Below are positions 36,828-47,826 of a stretch of 64,000 nucleotides of DNA, piece by piece. Within the stretch, counting starts at the first letter, position 1. Every line of letters starts with the position of its first letter. The notes beneath the pieces are model-generated. The model saw only the letters and a program-made list of their open reading frames with translations, made no database searches and was not told the origin of the DNA. A program made the translations under genes and the position numbers. The DNA comes from Strix aluco. Its lineage: Eukaryota; Chordata; Aves; Strigiformes; Strigidae. The stretch lies in the NCBI RefSeq assembly GCF_031877795.1, contig NC_133932.1, positions 72,839,937 through 72,903,936 of the forward strand, written 5' to 3'.

Positions 36828-37790
36828 TGTGCTGGGTTTGTGTGTAGGGGTTTTTGGTAATGGGGGAGGGGGCTACAGCGGTGGGCCCCTGTGAGAAGCT
36901 TCTTGAAAGTTCTCCAAGTCAGACCTGACTCTGGCCAAGGCTGAGCCAATTATCAATGGTGGCTGTGCATCTGAGATAACATATTTAAGAAGGGAAACCT
37001 GAGAGGTGGTTAGTGACTTTGAGGATGAGTTATGTGAAAGACACCTATTCGAACACTGAGGTCAGGGGAAGGAAGGAGGAGGAAGTGGGGGAGGTGCAAC
37101 AGAGCAGAGATCCCCCCTGTATCCCTTGGTGAGACAGCAGGGCCTCCCTCCCTGTCACCCATGGAGGGCATCAGAGGAGCAGAGATTCACCTGCAGCTTG
37201 TGGAGGACCCCCAGCACCCTATGGGAAGAAGCTCCTGCGGTTGTAGTTCGGCACTGGGAGAACTGCAACATGTGGAGGTGACCCATGCTGGAGCATCTCA
37301 AGAGAATGTATCCTGTGGGGAGTACTCACAGAGGAGACTTTGTGGAGGACTGCCTCCTGTGAGAGGGACGCCATGTGGAGTAGAGGGAAGGATGCAGAAG
37401 AGTGCTTTCCCCCCTCCTTGGAGGAAGAAGCGGTGGACTGACTGCACCCCCGATCCCCTACCCCTGTACTGCTGGGGGAGGAAGTAGAAATATTTGGAAC
37501 AAGACTGAGCCTGAGAAGAAGGGAGGGGTGGGGTGGGGTGTTTTTAAGATATGTTAACACTTCCCACCATCCCATTCTGTCTGTTAAGTGTCATTATTGT
37601 TAGTGTTTTGAATTAAAATGGCATCCTTTTTCCTTCCCGTAATGTGCCTGTGACTGTAATGGGTGAGACACTCCTCTCTGTCTTTATCTCCATTCCTGAG
37701 CCTTTTGATTCATTTTTCGTCCTTCCCAGAGCTGGGGAAGAGTGAGTTGTTGCACGGTGCTCAGTTGCTCTCCAGGTTCAAACCATGACA
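36828..37790 (+). mobile_element. Solo LTR of an ERVL-like endogenous retrovirus
   Basis: Begins TGTGCTGGGTTTGTG and ends AACCATGACA (963 bp). It is flanked by the 5-bp target duplication CCCTG (36823-36827 and 37791-37795), the size expected for ERVL elements. A TATTTAAG motif near 36983 could act as a TATA-like box and ATTAAA near 37612 as a poly(A) signal. The copy at 42879-43891 is of the same family, in the opposite orientation. No gag, pol or env sequence is attached, so it is the product of LTR-LTR recombination. Confidence 0.9.
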
Positions 37791-38421
37791 CCCTGTGCAC
37801 CAGTATATGCTGGGGTCCACCCAGCTGGAAAGCAGCTTTGCAGTAAAGTATGTGATGGTCAATAAGCTGAACGTGAGCCAGAAATGTGGCCCTGGGGCAA
37901 AGGCCAACAGGACAACATTAGGAAAAGCATTGCCAGTAGGTTGACAGAAATGATCCTTCCTCTCAGCACTGGTGAGGCCACATCTAAATTGATGGGTCCA
38001 GTTCTGGGCTCCCCAGTACAAGAGACATGGACATACTGGAAAGTGTCCAGTGAACAGCCACAAAGATGATGAAGAGACTGGAGCATCTCTCCTATGAGGG
38101 AAGGCTGAGAGAGGACACCAGGATCTTTTCAGCAATGCCTAGTGACAGGAAAAGAGGCAACAGGCACAAATTAAAAAAAAAAAATAAAAATCAGTCTGAA
38201 CACACACACACACACACACAAAACCATTTTACTGGGAGAGTGGTCAAACACAGGAATGGGTTGCCCAGAAATGCTGTGGAGTTTCCATCCTTGGAAATAT
38301 TTAAAATCTTACTGGACAGAGTCCTGGACAACCAGCTCTATCTGACGTTGCTTGAGAAGTGGGGTTGGACCAAATGATCTCAGGAGGTCCCTTCCAACCT
38401 CATCCATTCTGTGATTCTGTG
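37791..38421 (+). mobile_element. CR1 LINE, 3' segment of the split copy
   Basis: Continues the CR1 at 35920-36827 after the LTR. It includes the usual RLEHLSYEGRLRE-like stretch (38072 onward) and ends in AGGAGGTCCCTTCCAACCTC plus ATTCTGTGATTCTGTG at 38406-38421. An A-rich run (38172) and an (AC)n microsatellite (38200-38221) interrupt it. Confidence 0.95.
38200..38221. repeat. (AC)n microsatellite inside CR1
   Basis: About eleven AC units after an A-rich stretch, inside the CR1 3' region. Confidence 0.9.
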
Positions 38422-39047
38422 GTATTCCACAGTAGAGTTGCTGCCACGTTTAATTACATTTGATCATCAGATATAAAAATATCTCTGTGGAATTACCCAG
38501 TATCAGCATAGAATCATCATTCAAAGCAAAAGTTCTTTCACTACGAATTACCTCAAGACCTACAGGAACTTCCTAGGCTGCAAAGAGTGAATTGACTCCC
38601 TCATAGTGACTGCTCTCAGATTCCTTCAGTTCTAGTTCTGCAGCTCTCCAATACAATGCAAATGGCACTTGCCATAAAATAAAATTGTAGCTATTTTGTT
38701 AGCTACTAGAAATGATCTCAAGTGATAATACTGGAGGCTGGTTATAAAAACCTGGCTAAGACTAGACTGGAAGAAGAGAGGAATACAGCTATCAAATAGG
38801 ATTTCTGATTTTCTTCCTAGTGTGTTGCTATGCTGGGAATTCTGTCATAAGGGTGACATGTCAGTTCTGTAGAGTATGCTCCTTTTATGGTTATGATTTG
38901 TTGCTTATCTATCTGCTTATGTGAACATTGTCCTGACGGCTTGGCAATGAACCGTAATTAACATTATACTAAATTCTACTGCCTTTAAACCAGGACTTTT
39001 TAAATGCAGTTATTTGTAGTAGAAACAGGGTTGCACATGCCAGATAA
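38422..39047. other. Intergenic DNA, nothing recognised
   Basis: About 630 bp of unique-looking sequence between the CR1 tail and the direct repeat that borders the next LTR. Confidence 0.6.
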
Positions 39048-39097
39048 ATAATTGAAGTACAGGAATGAGGTTTTCTTAAATCTATATTCTATGCTGT
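39048..39097 (+). repeat. Left copy of a direct repeat flanking the LTR
   Basis: 50 bp ending exactly at the LTR start. It shares AGGAATGAGG, TTTCTTAA and CTATATTCTATGCTGT-type blocks with 39687-39744. The differences are about five substitutions, four of them clear transitions, plus an 8-bp length difference. Confidence 0.85.
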
Positions 39098-39686
39098 TGT
39101 CATGGTTTAACCCCAGCCAGCAACTAAGCACCACACAGCCGCTCGCTTACTCCCCTCCAGTGGCATGGGGAAGAGAATTGGAAGAGTAAAAGTGAGAAAA
39201 CTTATGGGTTGAGATAAAAACAGTTTAATAAGTAAAGCAAAAGCCACACACACAAGCAAAGCAAAACAAGGAATTCATTCACCACTTCCCATTGGCAGGC
39301 AGGTGCTCAGCCATCTCCAGGAAAGCAGGGCTCCATCACGTGTAACTGTTACCTGGGAAGACAAAGGCCATCACTCCGAATGTCCCCCTCCTTCCTTCTT
39401 CCCCCAGCTTTATATGCTGGGCATGATGTCATATGGTCTGGGATGTCCCTTTGGTCAGTTGGGGTCAGCTGTCCCGGCTGTGTCCCCTCCCAGCCTCTTG
39501 TGCACCCCCAGCCTGCTCGCTGTAGGGTGGGGTGAGGCAGAAAAGGCCTTGACTCTGTGTCAGCACTGCTCAGCAATAACTAAAACACCCCTGTGTTATC
39601 AACACTGTTTCCAGCACAAATCCAAAACATAGCCCTTACCAGCTACTCTGAAGAAAATTAACTCTACCCCAGCCAAAACCAGCACA
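39098..39686 (-). mobile_element. Solo LTR, ERVL-like family, minus strand
   Basis: On the minus strand it starts TGTGCTGGTTTTGGC, then TGGGGTAGAGTTAATTTTC, and ends TAAACCATGACA (589 bp), a terminus family common in neoavian birds. A TATAAA box lies at 39409-39414 (minus) and an ATTAAA poly(A) signal at 39224-39229 (minus). It differs from the other two LTRs in the window except at the termini. No 5-bp target duplication is present; instead a ~50-bp repeat sits on both sides. Confidence 0.9.
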
Positions 39687-39744
39687 ATAACTGAAATGCA
39701 GGAATGAGGCTTTCTTAATACATATATACTATATTCTATGCTGT
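39687..39744 (+). repeat. Right copy of a direct repeat flanking the LTR
   Basis: 58 bp starting exactly at the LTR end and matching 39048-39097, with 8 extra A/T-rich bases near 39720. Confidence 0.85.
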
Positions 39745-42700
39745 TTAGTGGCACAAATTTATTTTATTAAGATAAGATTAGTCTTCAAGAGCAAAAACTA
39801 TTTGAGTATATCAGACATTTCATGTGAAGACAATTAGTTTGCTTTTGCCACATAAAATCTTTCTCAATAATGCTGAAGCAGACGCTGTTTGTCCTTTGTT
39901 CTTTCTTAATGCACATTTGTTACTTCATAGTCACTGCACAGAAACAGCAACCACTGCCATATAACTGAAAAACCTGAAGATGTACACGTTTCTGGAAAGA
40001 ATCAGATCTTCTATGCAAGTTCTGTCCAGTTAGTCACTTCCCAGAAATACTGGCCTGTGTGACATATGCACATACTTTTGTGTCTGGGAATCGCAGAAAG
40101 AAATGCAACACACTGTATGGGTGTGTGCCCCCTGAGTGCCCAAATCAGACCTCCCTACCCCTGTTTCAAGCCCCTCTCACCTTCTGTGCTCTCACACCCT
40201 CCTCTTTTCCCCAGAACAACCCTCTCCCCTCATGCTCCTGTTGTCTGGGCACCCTTCCCAGGCATGGCCCAAGCTACGGACACCATTCCTTGCCACAGAA
40301 TCCCAGTCCTCCCTCTCTCTTCAAACCACTGGCTAATTCCCATATTCATCTCACATACTGCCCACCTCACGCCCTGATCTGTGACACAGACCTGAAGTTC
40401 AAGTCCCAGATGCTGCACCCAGAAACAGCAGCTGCTTCTTTGGACACTCACTGCAAACACCAGGGTCGAGCAGTACAGAACGGATGACGTATGCTGCTGT
40501 GGGTCCAGCACTAAACACCCCAATTCTCCTTTCTCAGCCCTGAGACCTGTATAACACATTTAATGGCTCCTTGGTTGACTGGGTGGCTACAAGGTTCTCT
40601 TATAGCTGCATCTGTCACTCATTTAATATAGTATAGGTGGGAGTCTATGAAGAAATGTAATATAAACAGTGCTTAGGCTGAATTAGCCATGAGCTGTGTG
40701 GGCACATGCACTCACAGCCGGTCCACTGCTCCCCTCTGCTATCTCTCTAATGCTAGCAAAGACAGTGCTAGGTAAGGGTAAGGGAGAAAGAACCTCAGAG
40801 CCACTAGCTTTGGAGATCTGCAGGGAACACAAGTGATGGGAGAAAAATCTTTGAGGCAAGGTGAAGAGAAAGATAAGACCTGAAATTTGTATATGATTTT
40901 TTTTTTGAATGCCATACTGGAGATACAGGGGTGTTCCTCCTAAATTTAGTGATGTCAATAGATACTTGTAACATTTTGACAGCCAAATGTAGTAATTTAG
41001 TTGCTGTTTTGTTACTTGCTAGAAAATACACTGACAGTCTGCTGGGAAAGGCTAGCCCATGGCCTCTTCATGTGGCCATTCTTAGCCTCCAGGCTGCCCA
41101 TCTTTTATTTCTTTTCCTAACCATTCCTGTTTCCTGCTCCTTCTCAGGAACCACTCTCCAAACTGCCCATTTCCACCTTTCCATCTCCCTTCCCCTTGCT
41201 CCAGCCTTCAGCCAGATCCAAATCTCCTGTCGCAGGCTTGTTCTTCCTGTGCTACCTCTCGAGGTCCTTCTTTCTGATGTCTCTCCCCACTGCCTGAAGC
41301 CCCTTTCCCACCCTCGCCCTGGAGTCCTTTCCCTGACCTGGCTGCTCCAGCTCCAGTTGCCTTTTCTGCTTTGCCCAGGTAAAACTGAAGTCTTGTTCTG
41401 CCCTCTGCAGCTTCCACCTGGAACATGTGCAGGAAGGGTGCAATTTCTAGACAATTAGCTATAGATTAAAACAACAGGTGAAATCACTGTTTTTCAAAGG
41501 CTTTTAACTGGGCCGTATTGGATGGAAAAAAGAAGACGGTTTTTACATGTAAGTGACTCATCCCCCTTAGATTTCAAGTGCGTCCTGTGAATGTCTAGAT
41601 TTAAGAACAGGTTTTAAAAGTTTCTAAAAATGTAGAAAACACTATCCTTTTCCCCACACTCACTCTTGTGGGTGGCTGGATCTTGATGTGTCAAATTTTC
41701 CACAAGAATTCAGTGCCACGTGTCCACCTCAATCTGAGGTCTTTTGTACATGTAGTTAGAGGCCTTCTCACGTAATGGGAAGCCTTGTTAAGAGTATTAT
41801 CATGGAAAGTGCCAGGCTAGCTTCCTAGCAGGAGCCGCTACTAATCCCACCTAGTATAGAAATGAAAAAAAAAAAAAATCATTTATTGATAACTACTGAA
41901 CATTCTAGTAAAATATGTTACACTGACACTGTGTTTTGGTGTCATGTCACCCAAGGCTTTATTAAGACAGCTCAGAAAGCATACTGACTTCAATTAGCTT
42001 TGTACCAAGTTCTGACTGAACAAACAATCGTTCATAAGAGATAAGAGAGATAATAAACATGGCCAGCTTTTTTTTTTTTTTTTTTTAACAAGATTTTGGA
42101 GGAGGGAGGGAATAATGGGCTGAGAAATGTTTCATTTCTTCTCATCAGGGTGAAAGAAAGGAAAAATACACCCAAGATGTCTCTTTAAAAGATCCATTTA
42201 AATGAGACCACTGTCGAAGGAGGTAATTATTTTTTTTTATCATAAGAGCTTGACAGCCTCCTTTTAGGGCTGAAATGCAGAAACAAAATGAAATCTTTTG
42301 TACGATGGATTGAGTTAATGCACAGCAGCTTTCTGAGTGGGAAAACCAGAGAAGTGATTAGGTTATTTTTATTACTTTAGCTAGAGAGACTGGATACTGC
42401 TGCTACAACTAGTCACTGGGGTATAATTAATAGACCATTTGCTAATAGAATATAGACCTTTAAAAGCAGATGGCATTTGGGATTTCAGCTATCTTGCTGT
42501 GTCCCAGAGGGTTGTAAAGAGCGTGGAGCTGTGTGGCACAGTCCGAGTTGTTCTCTTGGACCCTGCATGGTTAATCTGGGTTGCTCAGAGAGTTTTGCTG
42601 TGCAGAGGTCTAGACAGACTATGGGGCTGGCCTGGCTGCTGTGGCTGGGCTGCGAGCCTTTTGGCAGCCTGCACGCCAGGGTGTGTGCGCTCGGCCGCCA

Positions 42701-42878
42701 GCTGTGCCAGGTGCCAAAAAAAGTCCCAAACTCAGCTCGGCAGCTGGGAGAGGTGGGGCTGTTTTGCAAGAGGAAATGAGGAGCCATTTTTACCACCCTG
42801 CGTCAGGTGGTGAGGGTTGGCTGAAGAAGTGAAGAACTACTCACAGCCTTCATGTGAGTTCTGACCTGCTGATACGTG
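39745..42878. other. Intergenic DNA with pyrimidine-rich tracts
   Basis: Contains C/T-rich stretches near 40150-40330 and 41080-41430, where open frames appear in several frames on both strands (up to 175 codons) because stop codons are rare in such composition. A small G+C-rich, CpG-containing patch lies at 42600-42780, just before the next LTR. No gene recognised. Confidence 0.6.
42068..42086. repeat. Poly-T run (19 T)
   Basis: Simple T tract with no associated retroelement recognised. Confidence 0.9.
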
Positions 42879-43891
42879 TGTCATGGTTTGAGCTCAGAGG
42901 TCACCCAAGCACCACACAGCTGTTCACTCACCCCTTCCCCCTCAGTACTGGGAAAGAGAAAATAAAGAAAAAGGCTTGGGAATCAAGATAAGGACAGAGA
43001 GGGATGATTCACCCGTTACAGTCACAGGCAAAAGACAGACTCATTAGGGGAAGAAAAAAGAACATATATTTAATTCAGACACTAAAACCAACACTACTTA
43101 ACAGACAGAGTAGGACAGTGAGAAGCATTACCACATCTTAAAAACACCTTCCCCCATACCTCCCTCCACTCTGCTCCCAGTTTCTCTACCTCCTCTCCCC
43201 TGGCAGTGCAGGGGTCAGGGAACGGGGGGGTTCTGGTCAGTCCTGCTACTTCTTCCTCCTCGAGGTGACGGAACTCCTTGCATTCTTCCCCTGCTCCAGC
43301 ATGGTTCCCCTCTTATGGGAGGTAGTCCTCCACAAACTTTCTCTGATGTGAGTCTCTGCCACAGGCTGCAGCGTTTCCTGAGCTGTTCCTGTGTGGGTTG
43401 CTCCCACGCATTCCAATCCTCCCAGCACTGAATTACCAACAACAGGGGCTTCCTCCCACAGAGTCCTGGCCTTCTTCGGGCACAGTCTCCTGCTTCAGCA
43501 TGGGGTCCTCCACGGGCTGCAGGTGGGCATCTGCTCCACCATGGACCTCCATGGGTGGAAGGGGGGTGGCCCTGCTGTCTCACCACAGGCTGCAAGGGAT
43601 GTCTCTGCACTGGTGCACCCCACCCCTTCTCCTCCTTTCTTCCACTGACCTCCTTGTTAGCACAAATGTTCTCCTTGCAACTCCTCACAACTCCAAACTC
43701 TCCTCCCAGGTTCCCCTTCTTAAATACATTATCACAGAGGTGCGGCCACCATTGCTAATTGGTTTGGTCTCGACACAGAGGCCGGTCCGACTTGGAGCCA
43801 GGGGACCTTCAAGAAGCTTCTCACAGGGGGCCACTGCTGTAGCCCCCTCCCCTGCTCCCAAAACCCGCTACACACACACAAATCCAGCACA
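42879..43891 (-). mobile_element. Solo LTR, ERVL-like, minus strand
   Basis: On the minus strand it starts TGTGCTGGATTTGTGTGTG and ends CAAACCATGACA (1,013 bp). It is homologous over its length to the plus-strand LTR at 36828, sharing GAGGGGGCTACAGC, CTGTGAGAAGCTTCTTGAA and TATTTAAGAAGGG. The flanks are ACGTG (42874-42878) and ATGTG (43892-43896), a 5-bp target duplication with one C-to-T change at a CpG. Long plus-strand frames here (for example 200 codons from 43398) are antisense artefacts. No internal proviral genes. Confidence 0.9.
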
Positions 43892-44984
43892 ATGTGGTAA
43901 AATCTCAGAGTGCCACAGATGGAGTTTCTCTTCATGCCACTCTATCAGAGGTACCCCTTATTTCTTCTCCATTTACAGCCATGAAGGTGTTGTCCTTTAA
44001 GGCAAGCCCAAGGTTAGATGACAGAAGAATAACTTTCCAGTACCTCTGGGTGTTGCAGGTCTTTACAAGGAAAAGGGTGAGGGAGGAACCTGGTCTCACT
44101 CCAGTTGCTTTGCATATATGTGCTGGTCCAAGGGAAAAAGTAAAGTCAACCATGATCTCGAATATAACGTGTGTAAGGGACTCTCTGATGCAAGCAGAGA
44201 CCTAATCCAGTGTGCTCTAACACACATTATCCTGGTTTTAGGACACATCTCAGCCCTGGAGAGACAGATTCAGGTTACTGTGAACTTCAATGTGTCCCAG
44301 TTTGTGTAGGAGATAGGGTCAATCTCCCAGTAAGGTCAGAGTACAAAGACCAAAACCATGTCTCACTGGTATTGTCTACTCTATTTCTTATTTTGCATGT
44401 AGATAGGAATATGGACCCAAGTGTTTATTTACACATTCCTGATTAAAATGTTGTTTACCACTGGGGGAAAGAGCATTTAAGATAATGTGTATGGGAGATA
44501 TTAAGAAAATAAGTGTAATGAAAGCTCTGAAAGCCTGTGTTTCCTGAAAAGAATGCCAAGAGGGAAAAAATAATGTGTTGATGCAGTGTAATCTTTAAGA
44601 CACCCAGTCTGTTTCTCTGACTCTCTGACATATTCTGCAGGATCTCAGAAATAGGAGGTTCAATAGTCTCCAGGATTTTTTTCTATTTTATTCTGAATCG
44701 TTTGTCACACTCTAGATGTCCCTATACTGCTTGTATACCTGTTTACAACTTTTCTCCCTGAATCCCTGAGCCTGTAGTTAACCAGGAAAAGGACATACAT
44801 GTGCCTGCCTTCTCCCAGCCCATGCTGCATCTCACTGTCCACATAGGTTTTGTTTCACAGTTTCCATTTACTTTTCACTGCATGGGCCAAGTACTTTGAG
44901 GGTTTGCTACCTTTCCAAGCATGGTTATTTTAGCAAATGTTTGTGAAGCTATTTGGGGCCTGTTAGCGGTGAGAGGGCTGTAAG
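43892..44984. other. Intergenic DNA, nothing recognised
   Basis: About 1.1 kb without a supported gene or repeat. Short open frames only. Confidence 0.55.
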
Positions 44985-45290
44985 AAGCCTCCTTGGTGGC
45001 CTCCCCCACCTCGGGGACTACTTTTCTGCTCAGGCCCTGGCCCACAGTGCCTGCTGGAGCATCTATGCTCAGCCTTGCTGATTCAGACCTGCCTGGCTGA
45101 CTTAACATCCCAGCCTGACCTCAGCCTGATCCTGTCCCCATGGTCCTGCCTGACCCTGGTGACTGTCCTGGGACCACTGGGGACTGTGGGTCTGTGCTGG
45201 GTGGGTGAAGGCCCAGCCTGCCCTACTGCTGCCCTCAGCTCTTGCTCCCCTGCCCTGCCTGCGCAGGGCCGCGTGGTGGTGTAGCGGGTC
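44985..45290. repeat. GC-rich block, possible unrecognised dispersed repeat
   Basis: About 300 bp clearly richer in G+C than both flanks, with repeated CAGCCTGACC/CCTGACCCTGG words and a CpG cluster at its end (TGCGCAGGGCCGCG). The style resembles part of an avian retroviral LTR, but I cannot assign a family or find the ends. Confidence 0.4.
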
Positions 45291-47773
45291 TCATACTCAA
45301 ATCTGCTTCAGGCTTGATCTTTTAATGTTTTTTTTTTATTTTTCATTTTTTCCATTGGTATAGCTAGTACCACAGCAGGTAATCCAATCTATGGCTTTTG
45401 AGAGCTACCACAGCAGACTCAGGAATACAATAAGTTAGTATCCAGAATTTAACAAGCTACCGTACATCAGCTGCTGTGGTAGCTGCCTTTGTATATTCTT
45501 AGTCTGCAGCAAATGCAAGATAATTCAGCTTATCTTAACTCTTTATTACTGCAGGCTCAATTAAATCCAATTACCTCACATTTGCTACAGGATTACACAC
45601 ACACAGGATTACTGCCGCTCAGCTGATGGTGGAGAATCTGACAATGGCTGAGCCCAGCCTAAATATTTCTTACTATTCATAAGAATAATTTATACCGCTG
45701 TCTGCATCTCTACTGAGTTTGTTCCCATAGAGCTGTATCTCCAGGGGAAGGTGGTATGCTTCTAAGTGCCAGCGCCTGTTAGTAAAGGAATTTACATTAG
45801 GCTAAACCGGTGAAAGAGCAGAGAAAGGACGAGGTTCTGAAACAAATGGATAGTCTTAGCCTCAGGCTTACAAGCATCAAAAGGTTAGGAAATTCCTTTA
45901 CAGGAAGCCCAGGTCCTACACAGTTAGCCAGAATTTATCAGAGATGTTTCTAGGGATGAAATCATGCAATATTTTTCTGTTACTAGTTGATATGTTCCCA
46001 GGAGAGAAATTAAAGTTCAAGTCTCCCCAGTACATTTGCAGTTAAGTTTTGGAGAAATTTACTGCTAAGCAGGTACACAGGATGAAAAATTTAACTAGAG
46101 GAGATGGAAGAATTCAAGGTATACATGAAAAACGATCAGTCCAGTAGAAAGTGTCAGTGAGGGAAGAATGGCAATACAGGCGACGTCTGAGGAGACAAGG
46201 AACTTTCTATGAAAATTAGGCCACAAATAGAAGAAGGACCATTTTAATATGATATATATTCTGAGGCCGTGATGAGTAAGTTATTTATAGAAAAAAAATT
46301 GCACACATGTGATGCTCTGCCATCTGAGGCTTAGTGACTCCCAGAAATCTGCTGCTTAGACAATCCATTATACACATGATAGAAGCATGTGATGATGGTT
46401 ACAAAATAAGGTGCACACTTTTTTTAATAAAACATGGCAGCATGCATAGTCTGGAGGGCAAGGTGAGTGCAGATTAGTAGCTGGCTTTTCAGATAAGGTA
46501 GTAATGACTTGTAATGGTGTAACTAAAAAAAGAGATCTTCATCTATTTCCTTCAAGCAGGTTTTATGGGTTTTGAAAAGCTAATTTTGTACCAGAATGAT
46601 CTTGAGTGCCATACTGCTAGCACTCCAGAAAAGTATTCCAACACCTGTTCTCACACAGAATTAGCTCTACTTATATTCCTAAAAAGAAGACCAAATGAAT
46701 TATACTATCTGCTATTAATAATTTCACATGTATCTCCCAAGAGTGATGATATTGTAAATATTCAGCAGTTTCTATTAATACAGTAATAAGAAGAGGTAAT
46801 ACACTACATTATGGATAACTTCAATTTCAAAGTAAGTGGAGGACCAAATGTTTGATCTATATATAACACAAAATGCTTTTAAAATGTACACCCTTACAGT
46901 TTTGGTTATTGTTCAATGATAAAAACTAAAAACTAGACAAGGATGAACTACGTCCATGTCAATTTGTTTGTAAATCACCCTTTCTGAACACTGATAGATT
47001 GTGAGTCAAGTGGCTTGCTCTTTATGTTCAGTGCATACAACAGGGATTTCAATAAGGTCAAAACCAGTAAAGTAAACCTTGAAAGCATTTGCTATTTATA
47101 AATCACTGAACTTCGAACAAGTACACATCATTCATACACTGGAATCTGACCTTAGCAGAAATAAAATCTAAAGGGGATTGAAGCTCACACAGTCATTATA
47201 CCACTTCTCACACAATATCATATTTAAAGCATGTTCTCCTAGGAGCTTCTCCAGTGAAAATGGTTCACAGGTCAAAATGTTCAGGTTCATTTACCATGCC
47301 TTAAATATACAATTTCCCCAAGTGTGAGGGGCTTTATAGAAAAACGAATAGTGAAGAAAGAAATTGGGACATCACATTTATATATTTTTCAAGGTAAGCT
47401 CAAAACCAGCCTGAGAGGTATAATTCTGGGGTTCAGTTCAGTCCAGTTCCCTCCTGCCAAGTGACAACTCTGGGACAGACAATCTAGATGATCCTACAGT
47501 TTAAATTCAATTCTGTGAAGGCTGAAATAAACTCAGTAGTGATTTTTACTGTTCATATTTACTTGTAAAGATTTTTTAATATGGAATTTTCCAGCTGAAC
47601 TCTGGAAAGTGTCAGACCTTCTGTACCTGCTTTCTGTGGTTTTACATCAAATATGCACTGAATCTGACCAGCCTCATTAACTGCAGATATGATATAGAGT
47701 CACAAGGCACACAGGCGATTTTAGCTACATAGAACTGTAAAAGTCAGGGCAAAGACATTCAAAAGCCCACAAT

Positions 47774-47826
47774 ATGCAAATCTTCAGAATACACAGACCT
47801 TCAGAATGTGCAAACCTTCAAATTCC
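47774..47826 (+). repeat. 17-bp imperfect tandem repeat, three units
   Basis: CTTCAGAAT, CTTCAGAAT and CTTCAAATT recur at exact 17-bp spacing, preceded by related CAAAT/CAGAC/CAAAC words. Confidence 0.75.

Noticed and set aside
40059..40487. 142-codon plus-strand frame
   Set aside because: C/T-rich tract with open frames in several registers; compositional.
36828..43891. A single large provirus spanning the LTRs
   Set aside because: The LTRs are in opposite orientations or of different families, each has its own flanks, and no gag, pol or env sequence lies between them.
43398..44000. 200-codon plus-strand open frame
   Set aside because: It lies almost wholly inside the minus-strand solo LTR and is antisense to it; an artefact of the LTR composition.
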